Positions 10,830 through 23,087 are shown, counted from the first letter of the stretch. The stretch: 64,000 nucleotides of DNA from Acanthacorydalis orientalis (GCA_034766995.1 CM068315.1:13868510-13932509), one strand, 5' to 3'. Translations and numbers: made by a program. The notes: generated from the sequence alone by a model not told the origin.

Positions 10830-11392
10830 GAAATAAATATGGGAATAGATCGGAGTTTTTATTTCCAATAAGATAACGATCCGAAGCACACCGCTTACAA
10901 CCAGTGGATCATTTAAAATTACACACATGTACTGAAAACTGCTCCTCAACCGCCAGATATGAACCTAATAGAAAATATTGAGGCCCTTATGGAAGAGCTC
11001 ATCAGAAAACATGACATTTCCAACACATTACAAACTAAAAAGAATACTTTTGAAAGAATGGAGAAAAATAACGCCTGAAGAAACACAGAATTTAGTTAAA
11101 TCTATGCCAAAAGCAGTAATTAATGCTAATAGAAACCCTACAAAATATTAATTTAAAAATTACATTACATTGTGATAATTATTTATTAAATTTTTGAACA
11201 CTTGCGTTGTATATTTTTTAGTTTCCTGGAAAAGTATATTACTGAAAATTAAATTTGTAATTATAAGTGAAACATAATAGGCTTAAATACAACAAATAGT
11301 AAACATTCTTAACCGACGATTTTAATTTAAAGAGAAAATTATCATTTAGTTAAGAATTGCCAACTGTTTGAATACTTTTACTAGATACTGTA
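10830..11392 (+). mobile_element. Tc1 element, 3' fragment
   Basis: Coding blocks on the plus strand are GIDRSFYFQ*DNDPKHTAYN (an in-frame stop just before the second catalytic Asp), then LIENIEALMEEL with the Glu of the DDE triad, then TPEETQNLVKSMPKA in another frame. The right end near 11363-11392 reads CTGTTTGAATACTTTTAC and closes in TACTGTA, as Tc1 ends do. The 5' half is missing, and the fragment is joined directly to the mariner remnant. Confidence 0.75.
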
Positions 11393-12395
11393 AATATTTA
11401 AATTTTAAAGTATCCAAAGAAGCAATGGAAGATTTTTTCTTCTCCAAAAGTCAGATATTTTTTTCAACAAACTGAATTAAATGTTAGAATGACAGATAGT
11501 TCTTTCTAATGAAAGAAGTTATGTTTTAGACTTAATTTTAAATTAAAAAAAATTTCAGTAAAAAAAGTGAGATTTTCCTTCACCTCAATACATGCAATTT
11601 GTAACACATAATAAATTAAAAAAAGGTTTCATTTAACGCAGTTTTATTTAAAAATAGGGTTTTAGGAACGCATTCCGACTACTGAACGGAGATTTTTTCT
11701 TTCTCTGTCTATAAATACATAATATGTATGTGTATATATATATATACACAAAATATGTATGTATATATATATATGCGTGTGTGTGTTTGTGTGTATAATA
11801 TTTTGTTTATCATCAGAAAATAAATATTATTTTCGTAAGAATTTAAAACATTATACTATGATTTTTTTTAAAAAAAGAAAACAAAGAATGTTCACAAACA
11901 AACATTGTTTAATAAAAGTAAAATAGTTGTATAAGCATTTCCATTATTTTTCTCAGAATTTATATTGATTAAATGTCTCTGTTCCTATAAATAACTACGT
12001 GTTCGTAATTTTTATGCTGCATTCAGTGTACCCTTCATAATGATCTACTGAACCATGCAGCAAAGTCAATATTCTACGAGATATTTTTTTAAATAAAAAA
12101 ATCAAACGAAAGAAAATATCAGTTCGGCACGTTGTACTGGAACGGAACGAAACAATATTATTGTGAACTTTTCAGTAATTAGATAATGTTATATCGTGTA
12201 ATAATGTCCATTAAATATTATTTTTATAAAAGGAAAAACACATTCGCATAATTTAATTGTGAAATATTTTCAAATAGAATTCCTATATTCATGTTATGTA
12301 TTTAAAACGAGGATAATTAAAAATGTTCACGGTTCTCGAAAAATGTTTTCCATGTATGTATGTCGAGGAAAAGGAACAAAATAAAAGTATATTAA
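11393..12395. other. No gene recognised
   Basis: AT-rich sequence with a short compound TA/TG array near 11722-11800. I see no coding remnant or transposon end. Confidence 0.6.
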
Positions 12396-12399
12396 ATTA

Positions 12400-12790
12400 T
12401 TCATAAAGCCGTCTGGAGAGTGTAGAGAGAAAAAATGTATATATGTACGCAGAGTGTAGCTCGCGCACATGTCATTTTAATGTTATCTCCCACTGTCAGA
12501 GTATTTGAACGCTCGGCTCTACGGCGAGCGCAGGAAATTAGGTGAGCTTGTCAAACGGCAACTAAACTTATGCATGATACATAAGTTCAGTGGTACAAAA
12601 CGCGTGAGTATCGGTTACATACACTCCCGGGTGTAGCGTTTTCCTCTGAATATAAAGTGAATGTTTCCACCTGTCATAGCGGAAAAACAGAAAGCGAAGT
12701 TGTGCACTCGTCTATGACGGTTTTAATATTTGATACGCGATTCCGGATGACCGGAGAAGACGACGCACGGCACTATTGACTTGTAAACAT
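12400..12790 (+). promoter_or_regulatory. CpG-rich block, possible promoter or 5' exon
   Basis: This block is rich in CG dinucleotides and shows no match to the repeats here. Inside it, TTATCTCCCACTGTCAG followed by a 42-base segment (12500-12541) and AG|GTGAGC looks like either an acceptor-exon-donor unit or a TCA-type start with a donor. The segment is open in two plus-strand frames but too short to judge. It lies on the same strand as the candidate coding exon at 49921. The role is inference; conservation or transcript data would decide. Confidence 0.25.
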
Positions 12791-13104
12791 CGACGACTAT
12801 TTTTTATTTTTATTTTTTTTGATAACGTTAGAACGATTCAAAAGAAATACGAATATTTTTCATAGGAAATTTGTTTTCAGATTGTGAACATACTCACACG
12901 GAATATCTTATAAAAACACATGTCGAATATACGAAAGACATGCAAAAAATGTCTTTTTCAATAAATAGAAACAATCGAAGAAAGAAATACATTATTTTTT
13001 AATATATAGGTAGAGTAGTTCGTAGTATAGAATAAAGATTATATTCATATTTTATTTTTTATAGTTCGTAGTGTAGAATAAAATTATATTTTGAAAATAT
13101 ATGT

Positions 13105-13330
13105 GATTTGAGAATGTTTTTCAGAACAGTATCACTAAATTCACTTTTATAAAGGACTTCTTTTTTATCCCATAAACCACAAAAAAATTCTGCTCAAAAA
13201 TAATCAACAAAACAGAATTGATTCTTTTATATTTTTTTACGTATTTCGATAGTTATTTCTTCTTTAAATCAGCAATGTATAGAAGAATCTGCTTTTAGAT
13301 TTTCTGTTCCTTTAAGGATAATGGCAACTC
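13105..13330 (+). repeat. Dispersed palindromic repeat D
   Basis: The copy carries CAGAACAGTATCACTAAATT, CACTTTTATAAAGGA, CCCATAAACCACAAAA, GCTCAAAAATAATCA and a TACGTATTTCGATAGTTA block in the standard order. Confidence 0.65.
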
Positions 13331-13435
13331 TATCAAAATCCGTGCAAGCAATAATCAAAAATGATAAGAAAGAAAGTTTATTGAAAATATACCTAGACTA
13401 CGGTCATAAAACATTATTAATAAAAAAATATTTTA

Positions 13436-14008
13436 TTTGGTTGGTAGAAAAATAATTGCAGTTTATGATTTTCAAATTCATATACGTTTACAGTTTTTTT
13501 GATTTTCCTAGCTGTTCTAAGTGATCTAGAACTGTTATATAACTAAGACCTAACTATTGTGCAAGCTCTCGAATGGTCATACGTGCTTCTGATTCAATTA
13601 ATGCTTCCAGCTGGGCATTCTGAACTGAAGAAGGACATCCGCGACCTTCATATTCAATGCTCTCGTCCCCATTACGAAACTTTTGGAACCATCACTGCAC
13701 CATACGTTCTTTAAGAGTACCCACACCAAAAGGATCTTTTAATTTCCGAGCAGTTTCTGCTGCTTTATCACCTTTTTTCAACTCATACAAAAAATTTTAC
13801 TCTTATTTGCTTCTTTTCCATCTTTAATTCAATAGCCCAATTTAAAGCAAAATTAATAACAAAACCAAAGTCAATGTTACCAAAGTACAAAGCGAAAAAA
13901 GCTCTTTAAAATGATATTAACGTGAATACGATGAAGTGACACTCTCATTAAAAAAATAAGTTTAGAATTCAAAAACCAATAACCTCAATTATTTTTCTAC
14001 CAACCTAA
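13436..14008 (-). mobile_element. Family A non-autonomous mariner derivative
   Basis: The ends TTTGGTTGGTAGAAAAATAA and, reversed at the right, TTAGGTTGGTAGAAAAATAA are near-perfect inverted repeats flanked by TA. Minus-strand remnants of the N-terminal helix-turn-helix region include WFQKFRNGDESIEYEGRG and LDHLEQLGKSKK. Directly after this the 3' end begins, as in the other family A copies. One frameshift and several stops are present, and the catalytic region is absent. Confidence 0.85.
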
Positions 14009-14279
14009 TAATTTCAACACTTAAGTAATCCTAAAGTATCTTATGGATAACAAATTATAAATGTATAACTGATAAGTGCTTTATCTAAATGAAAACACAT
14101 GTTAACAAATATTCTTAACGTTTCTTATTTACACTCACATGTTTTATAACTGTGAATTAGAATTATAAAATAAATTTATTCTATTTTCGCATAAATTTCT
14201 ATGAAATTGATCGCACGCTTTCCCAAACTGCAGCTATAATTCAAGACAAAATGAAGAAACGTGATGAAATTTAACTCAT

Positions 14280-14280
14280 G

Positions 14281-14351
<71 letters not shown>
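14280..14351. repeat. (AT)n microsatellite
   Basis: A pure alternating AT tract of about 70 bases. Confidence 0.95.
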
Positions 14352-14352
<1 letters not shown>

Positions 14353-14394
14353 TGAAACATTTACAGGTCCATTTTCTAAATTTATTTCAATCCT

Positions 14395-14605
14395 TTCGAT
14401 ACGGCTATATTTTTCTCCACTATGCTTCCACTGTTCGAGTACTCAAATTGCGAATAGGACGTTACAATACGGGCTTGTTATGATGCTAACATATACTTAC
14501 ACTTCACACTTAAAGAAAAAAATAATGAAAGGAAATAAATAATGAAATGAAAATAAAAGAAATAAAAGTACATGCCATCAGATAATTTGCTGAAATAAAA
14601 TCTTA
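14395..14605 (+). repeat. Repeat Y, copy 1
   Basis: It matches 16283-16450. Shared blocks are GTTACAATACGGGC, TGTTATGATGC, AACATATACTTACA, GTACATGCCATCAGATAATT and TGCTGAAATAAAATCTTAT. The family and function are not recognised. Confidence 0.8.
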
Positions 14606-14609
14606 TATT

Positions 14610-15735
14610 ATCTTTATTGCACTATCGAAACTTTACTTTGACACTAATCCTCATATCGTTATGATCAGAGTGGCCGTGACAAAAAACAAAATAATTACAA
14701 AACAAAAGAAATCTGTTTTGATGGAGATAACAAGCTATGCTATGTTGGACTAAAGTTGTGAATTAATGCAAAATTTTAACAGGTGACTAAAATTACCAAT
14801 AGAATACAGCGAACGCCCGATGATGGGTGAGTATAGTCACCGGTAATATCGAAAGGGTTAAAAATTATATAATACATAATTTATGCAATAACAATTGCAA
14901 CAAATGAAAATGTGGTGTTCAAATTTTAAAAACGTGTTGAATACCAAGATAATCCATTTGATGCTCTGACATAATATGTTAATGTTGAAAGAAAGAATTA
15001 TTTTTCACTAGAATCTTGTCAAAAATTTTATTATCTAAAATGTTCAATAAATCATTATTATTAGAGCGGATTGAAAAATAATGCATTTGTGACAATGAGT
15101 TTAAAACCACAGTGTCAGAAATGTAAGTTGTCAATATTTTATTTCAACAAAAAAAAATTAAATACCAGATATACTGCATTTATTTGTATAAATTTAACAT
15201 ATTCACAATTCTTCAAAATAATTTTATAAATATTCAACTATATTTCAATAATTGAATAATAATGAACGTTTATTATAAAACCGTTTCATTAATTTTAACG
15301 ACCAAACCAACCTATTTTTTAATACTGTATAAAAATACAGAACGAGTAAATCATTGAAACTTTACAACCAATTTAAAAAATCTGTAATTAAACTACAATA
15401 TGAAATAAATAAAAAAGTATTTACTGTTTTAAAATAAAAAAATAGTCTATAAATTTGAAACAAAATCAAGCAATTTTCCTAAAATAATTAAACGTGCAAA
15501 TAAAATTTCGAACTATAAATTTTCGAGTAGTTTAAATTTATTATAAACAAATCAAATGTGACAATGACTGAATTTTTTTATGGATTATAATAAAAATAAA
15601 ATAAAAACAAAACGGAACAAACATAAACACAGACACATTCGTATTAAAATGCCAGAGAACATAACAAACGGAACTATTTTTTTCATGTCATTTGAAACAA
15701 GTAAATAAAAACATATCGCATAAAAAAATTCTGAC
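14610..15735. other. No gene recognised
   Basis: AT-rich DNA. A weak piece resembling repeat D (AAAATGTTCAATAAATCATT near 15037) is the only thing I can point to. Confidence 0.55.
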
Positions 15736-15754
15736 ACTGCACACATTATATACA

Positions 15755-15769
15755 TACATATATATATAT

Positions 15770-15815
<46 letters not shown>
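15755..15815. repeat. (AT)n microsatellite
   Basis: Alternating AT with two short CA interruptions near its left edge. Confidence 0.95.
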
Positions 15816-15820
<5 letters not shown>

Positions 15821-16049
15821 GGGAGAGAGACATTTATATATTTTATGAAAATATTTAAATTTTACTGTAAATGATAGCACTGTTTGTGAAGTATATTACA
15901 GAAAGTTATTTTGTAATAAAAAATAAATAAATCTGAATAATCAATTAAAGTAATAAGTAAATGTAGTAATTAGTGTACTATCAAAGAATATATAAAATGT
16001 TTAAAACAAAATATTAGTTGTACAAATTAATTCTAATTAATTAATTAAT

Positions 16050-16600
16050 TTCATAAAACTATGAATGTGTATGGAAAAATGAAAAACACCAATCTTCAAA
16101 ATATTCCCTATTATTTTATATACTTTTGCTCCATATGCTGGATAACTGACGAATTCCTTATCGACAAAAATATGGTGGCTCGAGTCGATAAAGTCGTAAT
16201 GTATTTTCGAACCTATTCCACTGTTTTAGTATTATATTTGTATTATGTCACAACACTTTCCGCAATTCTGACCATATCATTTCTGAAGCTTCAGGTACTC
16301 GTATTGCGATTAGTGCGTTACAATACGGGCATGTTATGATGCCAACATATACTTACAATTCACACGTAAAGAAAAAAATAATGGAAGGAAAACATAAAAA
16401 ATAGAAGTACATGCCATCAGATAATTTGCTGAAATAAAATCTTATGTTATCATCTTATGTTATGTTGTATAAAGTCGTAATGCATTTTCGGACCTCTTCC
16501 ACTGTTTTAGTATTTTTTGGATGTTTTATGCATTATGTCACAACACTTGCCGAAATTCTGACCATATCATTTCTGAAGCTTCGGCAGTATTTTTTTCAAC
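16050..16600 (+). repeat. Repeat X-Y-X composite
   Basis: Repeat X (16055-16282) is followed by repeat Y (16283-16450) and then part of X again (16462-16590). The two X parts share GTCGTAATG, CCACTGTTTTAGTATT, ATTATGTCACAACACTT and CTGACCATATCATTTCTGAA. Two 80-90 codon open frames here follow the repeat and show no known domain. The arrangement suggests a partial tandem duplication. Confidence 0.75.
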
Positions 16601-16984
16601 TGGACTCCGATAATTATGCAATGCCTAATATGCTGCTTTTCCGACGCCATCATATTTACTACTGTTTTTTGGGGTTATTCCAACTGCTTAACTAAGATAT
16701 ATAGCGTATTTAAATGTTAAGATTGGCACTTTAAAATCATAACACGATGAGGAAATTCTTTAATTTAAAACAGAGTTATGATTAATTCAATTTAAAGGCA
16801 AAGAATTACTTTTCACACTTGATATATCAAAGGAAATATTATTGCATACTTAAAAGAGAAAAAAATCAAATCTCTAATGCGTTCCATTCTTCAAACTATT
16901 AAAATAATTTACACGCTTCAAACAAATAGTTCGAATTTGTGTCAGTAAAACGGTTAAGTCCCGCCAAAATAAATTTTAATTTTC

Positions 16985-17110
16985 ATAATTGTCCGTACGC
17001 GGTCCGCCATTCAAACTGTACATTAATATCAGGCCGTTCACGGCAGAAAAAGCTTTAGTGGCTTGAAAGCTTCGCCGCGTACGGAGAGCACGCGAAATGC
17101 GGCTTATAAA
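16985..17110. other. CpG-rich segment with 11-bp inverted repeat
   Basis: TCCGTACGCGG at 16992-17002 is perfectly inverted as CCGCGTACGGA at 17075-17085. The segment between and just after them is rich in CG. A 107-codon plus-strand open frame begins just downstream (17126-17449) but shows no domain I recognise and drifts into AT-rich sequence. Confidence 0.5.
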
Positions 17111-17689
17111 TTTGTCATAGATTAATTGATGGGTTTCAGCTTCATAAATCTTACTTGGCTACCAACATATTTCAAAAGCTTTTTGCAGCACGAGATTCCA
17201 GCTGCATTTTTTTTAAATAGAATTACGCGGAGACGAGAACAGATTTTTTTACAAATTAATGAATTCAATGTAGAGACACTGCCGAGATTGTTAAATATTT
17301 CCACCAATTACTCGACTGAAATTTTGGATTTTGTTTTAATTTATCTTCATGAGTCTGATTTTATTATGGAGATATTCATTTTAATTATACATTTTATTTT
17401 AATGTGCATAATATACTCACACTTTGATCAATTATGTTCAATTATTTAACGCCAATCTAATAGTTATGAATGCTCATGACTTATAATTGTATGATTTTTT
17501 TTATAAATTAGAATTTAATAATATATTATAAACAAATTATTTATTATAGTTCATGTGTAATGCGAAAATAAAAATCAATTTATCTCCAGTTAAATATAAT
17601 CTGAAAAATTGGAATTTATAAGATATCTCTGGGATAGTCGTGTAATTTTTTTCATTTTTGTAACTTTTAATGGAATATTATAATAAAAA

Positions 17690-17900
17690 TACAAGAAGAG
17701 TAATGATTACTTTTATAAAATGTATCTCAGATTTTTCTGTACCTTGATGCACTGAAATTGATAGAATTTCCATCAAAATATGTATAAAAAATAATCAATA
17801 ATCACTAATTGTAAATGTTTTGAACAGAAAAACAATTTATAATTTGTAAAAAATCATTTGCAAATGTAAATTCGACCACAATATAATGACTGTATTATTT
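17690..17900. repeat. Dispersed palindromic repeat D
   Basis: The copy includes CAGATTTTTCTGTACCTTGA, AATAATCAATAATCACTAAT and, inverted, CATTTGCAAATGTAAATTC. This is the reverse orientation relative to the copy at 4865. Confidence 0.6.
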
Positions 17901-18111
17901 AGTTTTTAAACTATTATTTATCTAAACCGATTAAGATATTAAACTGTTTTAAGGTAATTGAAACGTCATTAATCTATTGTTGTGGTTTGTGAGTGAAAAA
18001 AGAGTGTATTTGTGAAAACAAAAAATTATTCTAAAATATATTTGAATAATAATGGGAATTGCAACTTATTTTTTGTAAAATATAATTTATTTACAAAAAC
18101 ACAAATAATAT

Positions 18112-18380
18112 TAGTATGTAGAAAAATAATTGTGATTTATGTCCTTCACATTCATATACATTGTTTAATTTAAGTAGTTTTAAATAATCCATAACTGTTG
18201 GATGAAGAATGTCTATCGTTTGTGTAAGCTCTCGAATTGTTGTGTGAAAGGTTTTGATTCAATTAACGCCTTCAGTTGTTCATTATGAACTGAAGAAGGA
18301 CGCCCGCGACCTTCTTCGTCTCCAAGGTTCTCGTCTCTAGGAGGACATTTTTGGAACCACAATTTTACCGTTACACTGCA
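18112..18380 (-). mobile_element. Family A mariner derivative, truncated
   Basis: The left end (GTAGAAAAATAATTGTGATT) and minus-strand N-terminal transposase blocks match family A: a block RERLGDEEGRGRPSSVHNE, with the EGRGRPSSVHN motif, is read from about 18330 leftward. Homology stops near 18380, so the other end of the element is missing. Confidence 0.7.
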
Positions 18381-18670
18381 TAAATCAAAAATGGAATTTA
18401 TTCAATATTTTGGACTGGAATTTTTTTTTATTGTTATGGAATGAAAAAACATTTTTTTTGAGAAACATTAAAAATGGTAAATTAATGATTACTGATTATT
18501 TTAAATTTTTGATTATGTTAACCTATTATTATTGTGTACATAAAAGTTCTGATGTTTTTGATTAAGTTGTGAAGCATTTTTATGACCCTCCGAAGGAAGC
18601 ACATTCTGCAGTTCAGTCAGAGATGGTCTGCCTATTTATGAAGCACATGAGTCTTTAACTGCCAAAACTA

Positions 18671-19261
18671 TTAGGTTGAAAGGAACATAATTGCTGTTTA
18701 TGACCTTTAAATTTATATACAACTTAAGGTTTTTTGTTTTCTTATGTTTTTAGTAGTCCAGAACTATTGGTTGACTAACGCCTATCATTTGTGTAAGGTT
18801 TCGAATTGTTGTGCGTGCTTTTGATTCAACTAACGCCTTCAGTTGGTCGTTATGAAAAAGGACGCCTGCGACCTTCTCATCTTCAAGGCTCTCGTCCCCA
18901 GCACAAAATTTTTTAAACCACCATTATACCATATATTCCTTAATAGTACCAACATCAAAAGTATCGTTTAATTTATAAGCAATTTCTTCTGCTTTACCAC
19001 GCGTTTTGAATTTGGACAAAAAAATGCTCTTATTTGCTTCTTTGCTGTCTTTAATTCAATATCACAATTTAAAATAAAATTATTAATAAAACCAAAGGCA
19101 ATGTTACCAAAATACAGACCGAAAAGTGCACTTCAAAATGATATTAACATAAACACGTTGAAATAACACTTTCATCGAAAAAATTAAAAAAAAAACAATA
19201 ATGGAACAACAATGGGGGAATTAACAAAACAATACCCGCAATTATTTTCCTATCAACCTAG
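18671..19261 (-). mobile_element. Family A non-autonomous mariner derivative
   Basis: The left end TTAGGTTGAAAGGAACATAA and the reversed right end TAGGTTGATAGGAAAATAAT form inverted repeats. Minus-strand coding remnants cover the N-terminal DNA-binding region only. They stop after the helix-turn-helix motif, where the 3' terminal region follows directly. At 591 bp it is close in size to the other complete copies. Confidence 0.85.
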
Positions 19262-19429
19262 TATTTATTCATTATTATTTCTAGTTAACATGTAATTAAA
19301 TATTTTATTTTATATTGGCGATTCTGAATGTGGGATATTTTCTTTGATACTGAAAATATTTAATTTTTTTATTTAATTTTTCTATAGATTTGAAATTAAG
19401 TAAATAATATTTAGCGGTATATTTTTACT

Positions 19430-20170
19430 TTATTTTCAAGTATACTATTGAATTATTCGTCCCATGGTCATTTTGCAAAAGAAATAATAATCAACAATAA
19501 AACTAATGTAAAACATATTGTAAATAATTCATTGCTTTCGAGGATATTTAATTTTTAGAAAAGATATTTTTAAAAAAAAAGATTATATAAGTAAATTACT
19601 TTTTAACAATTGATCTCTCTAACGTTTATTAACTTGTATAGACAATGGACTGTCAAGAATTGAATACTTATCAATAAGACAAATATAAAATCTGTTTCAA
19701 ACAATTAATGATCTTCGATGATAATTAATTTTTGAAGACAATAAAATCTTAAAAAAAATGTTCAGTAATGAAATAAGTGTAAATTATTTTTCAACATTAA
19801 TGGCTTTAATGTTAATCGATTTTTATAAACAATATTCCTTAAGAGTTGAGTATTTTGCAATAACAGAAATATAAAAACTATTTTTCAAAAGTTTATTGTT
19901 TCTATAGATGCGTACTTCTTAGACTAGATGACATCTCAAAGACAAATTATGGAAAAATAAAACAAGTGTGGACACTGATTGAAAACTTCACCGGCATCAA
20001 ATATTCATTCTTTTGTAAATAATCATACTTTGAAATGGGAAATATTCTTAGATGAAAAAAGTGTAAAAACAATATTTCAAAAGATTTTCAATTTGTAGAT
20101 ACACAGAGTTCTAAGAAACATTTTTTCGTTATTCATTGTTAAAAAATAAATATAAAACGAAGAATTCAAT
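19430..20170. repeat. Degenerate tandem repeat, unit about 185 bp
   Basis: About four units follow each other. Recurring blocks include AATAAG/AACAAG with GTGT and an AAATTATTTTTCAAC-type stretch, GACAAATATAAAA, AGAAATATAAAAA, and a TTTGAAGACAAT or TTTATAAACAAT stretch near the unit end. Units differ by many substitutions and small gaps. No coding content is seen. Confidence 0.5.
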
Positions 20171-20399
20171 AGTAAACAGAAAGATTAATTAAAACATGAT
20201 TGTAAATAAGTTTTATTTTATGTAAATTAAGTAATTATTACTTAATAATTGAACATAATTTTAACGATTACATTTAAAATATAATTTGTACTAATAAGTG
20301 AAAATAAATCTTATTTCGATAATTACAGAAATTCAAATATTACAATAAATATATTTGACCATATAAATAATACTTTAATAAAAAAAATCGAAATAATAC

Positions 20400-20950
20400 A
20401 AACAACAAACCTTTTTCTAAAACCGAACTATCATTTTTCACTGTCGAACCATATTCCCTATGACATATTCCTCGAATATAATTGTGTTTTATTCGTTTCA
20501 AGATAAAAAGACAGAAAGACTCTAAAGTAAAACTCATCCCGTTCCACTCAATGATGAAAATATGTAACGTTCGACACGTAAAATCCCATCCGATGTGCTT
20601 GTTTTGCGCTGCTGGCGAAAATCGTCTTTCATACAAGTCCGGAGATGATAAGTGATTCCGTTTTCCAGGAAGACTGAAGAAAATATCACGCCGACATGTT
20701 TTACATATTGATTCGTTCGTTTTGTACTACACGTAGTAACGTTGAACACCTCTTTTCAACATGAACGTCGATGATTTTATTAGTGAAATAGGTCAGAGAG
20801 AATGTAAACATAAAAATATACCCGAGATGTTGTACACATGATATGGATGCATCGAGATAGATAATATAAATAATATGTTTCGGTGGAAAAACGTGTACTA
20901 GGAGACGGAGGATGTTCTGGGTTTCGAATTGATTTGAAAAATAAAATATA
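20400..20950. other. CpG-containing unique island
   Basis: Composition is more balanced than the flanks, and I see no match to the repeats. Minus-strand open frames of 71-98 codons overlap here but share no recognisable domain. It is possibly conserved non-coding DNA. Confidence 0.4.
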
Positions 20951-21359
20951 AGGATTTTTATGTAAATTACTGATCGGTAGAATTATTCATTAGAAATACA
21001 ATTATTACATGACACAAAAACTTATAAAAATATTATTAGAAAAAATCAATGGATTCATTTTAACAATATGAACAGATTAAATATTTATACAAAAAATGGT
21101 AAATATAAGTAAATTTTCAGACTATTAGAGATAAAATATAAAATTAAAATGAGATTTTCCAATCAAAAACAATTTAAAATAGATATTTTAGATCTAAAAA
21201 TATTCAGTGTTGACTTCTAAATCTGTATTTAATATGTAAATCTTTAGCTTTAAAAATAATTATATTCTGAGATGATCATTTCAAACATGAATCATTTTTT
21301 GTCACTCTTTGCTTACTATTTATGAGTATTCTGTATATAATAATATCTTGTTTAACCGA

Positions 21360-22065
21360 GTGACATTTAAGGGTACGAAATCTTGGAAAAATCGATTTAT
21401 TTTGCATATTACTAAAGCTTAAAATATTAAGTTATATTATCAAAAAGAATATTATCGAAATTTTAAGAATTCCCTGAGATACAGCGATTTGAGTGGAGGC
21501 GGTTTGCAGCGGGACGGCTTAGCCCGAACGCGTTCGTTCGTTTTTCTCGAAACCATACTTTTCAAAACGTTATATGGCATATCTCAAAAACTATTCATCC
21601 GAATGACTTGAAATTTTTACTAATCATTGATAATAATATTCTCTATCGGTTGACCGTACAGTTTTTTTGATATGCTTTCTCCATTTGTTAATAATAAACA
21701 ATTATGCGAGTCGAAATCAACCTTTTTTTCAAATGGCTGCCATTTTTAAAATTTTCAAAAATTCAAAAAAGTATCGGCTTATACCAGAATTCTTCCATTA
21801 TGAAATAAGAACATTTTTCTGGTTTTGGTATCAGATCTACTCAGTTTCTGAAATCGTATACTTCGATTGGCCATGCATAAGATGCAGTCATTTAATTTAC
21901 TTATAATAATATATTCATAGCTTGTAAAAATTTTTCAATAAAAAAAAAGTGCCTATTCAGGAGACTTATTTAATGTGTACAAAATTTCAAATCTATAACA
22001 TTAATACCTACGTTAAAAAAAGTTATCAAAAATCATACTACTTTACGAACTGCAAACTTATGCAA
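21360..22065. other. Unresolved segment with a CpG palindrome
   Basis: Most of it is AT-rich, but 21490-21545 is GC-rich and contains the palindrome CGAACGCGTTCG. Phrases such as ATATGGCATATCTCAAAAAC and CTTGAAATTTTTACTAATCA have the look of a non-coding transposon interior. I cannot identify ends or a second copy in this window. Confidence 0.3.
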
Positions 22066-22069
22066 GCAC

Positions 22070-23085
22070 CTTAATACACTCTGTTCTGCGAATAATTACT
22101 TAAAACCCTCAAAACAGTTGTAGTCTGAGATCTCCACACTCCATAAGTTTGTGTGTTGTCAAACTCATGCTTTGTACGATAGATTCGAGTCAAATCAGAA
22201 CATCCTGATTAATGCTCTTAGCGATTACGACCCGTCTAATCCGTGACACCGCTACAAGCAGCCGAAGCTATTGGCATTATGATTGGTGAACCTTCCGACC
22301 AAAGAGACCTGGTCATGACAACGGGATGGGCCGCGGACAATGGGCTTCCATCGCCCTCCGAGCAGACCCGTCCGTAAACTGTTACAACTTTCACCAACAT
22401 ATACTCGAATTGAGCTTTTCGCTCTCCTCCTCGTGGGGATCGAGCAAATTTCACCATCAGCTGAAATTAAATGGTCATCGTACCTCCCACTTGAACCAGT
22501 GACGCGCATTTTTAGTGGGCACTATCACACCCAATACGCTAATCTGAGATGGTGATTTAAAGTTTAAATCAACTTGTTTATCGGTTCTTTATTGGTTTTT
22601 ATTCTTCATAAAATATCATCCTGAGTAACCAAGTATAATTTAAGCCACCTTTTGCTGTGAATACCGATTTAAAACCCATAAAAACAATGTGTGTAAAGTG
22701 CTTTAGAACATGGATAAATTTTTGTTAGTTTTCTTTTAGTATTTATTCTCGATAAAATAGCATGATGTAATAGGGTAGCATTTAGCCACCCTCTACTGCA
22801 AATACTAGCTTAAAACCAAAAAAAATCAGTTGTAGTCTAAGATGTAGAACTGGACCTTGGCTAAATTTTTATCAGTCCTTGTTTAGTATTTATTTGGTTT
22901 AATCGAGTGATAATTGAGCTCCTCTTTACTAGAGTAATAACTTGAAATACGTAAAAATCGTTGTTGTCTGGGATGATTATTTCATTTTTTAATCGATTTG
23001 TTTTGACAGTGCTACTTGGTATTCTGGATAAAATATGATCCAGTATAAAATTTGAGTCATACTCTACTTCAAATACCAAACACTG
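22070..23085. repeat. Degenerate repeats of about 150 bp around a GC-rich block
   Basis: Units near 22070, 22575, 22715 and 22855 share TTTAGTATTTATT-type and GATAAAAT-type blocks, AAATACTAGCTTAAAACC or similar, and a GTTGTAGTCTGAGAT or GTTGTAGTCTAAGAT block. A fainter copy lies near 21240. The series is interrupted at 22195-22555 by a GC-rich block of different character. Confidence 0.5.
22195..22555. other. GC-rich block of unknown origin
   Basis: Overlapping open frames exist on both strands (71-85 codons), for example plus-strand 22340-22555 and minus-strand 22252-22509. None shows a domain that I recognise. The sharp change in composition against AT-rich neighbours suggests an insertion, possibly part of a transposon or a processed sequence. 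Confidence 0.35.
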
Positions 23086-23087
23086 AC

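Noticed and set aside
17126..17449. 107-codon plus-strand open frame next to a CpG-rich block
   Set aside because: It looks partly protein-like but has no known domain, its second half is AT-driven hydrophobic sequence, and no splice sites frame it convincingly.
20340..20749. Overlapping minus-strand frames of 71-98 codons
   Set aside because: No domain, no splice context and mutually overlapping frames. They are treated as part of a unique non-coding island.
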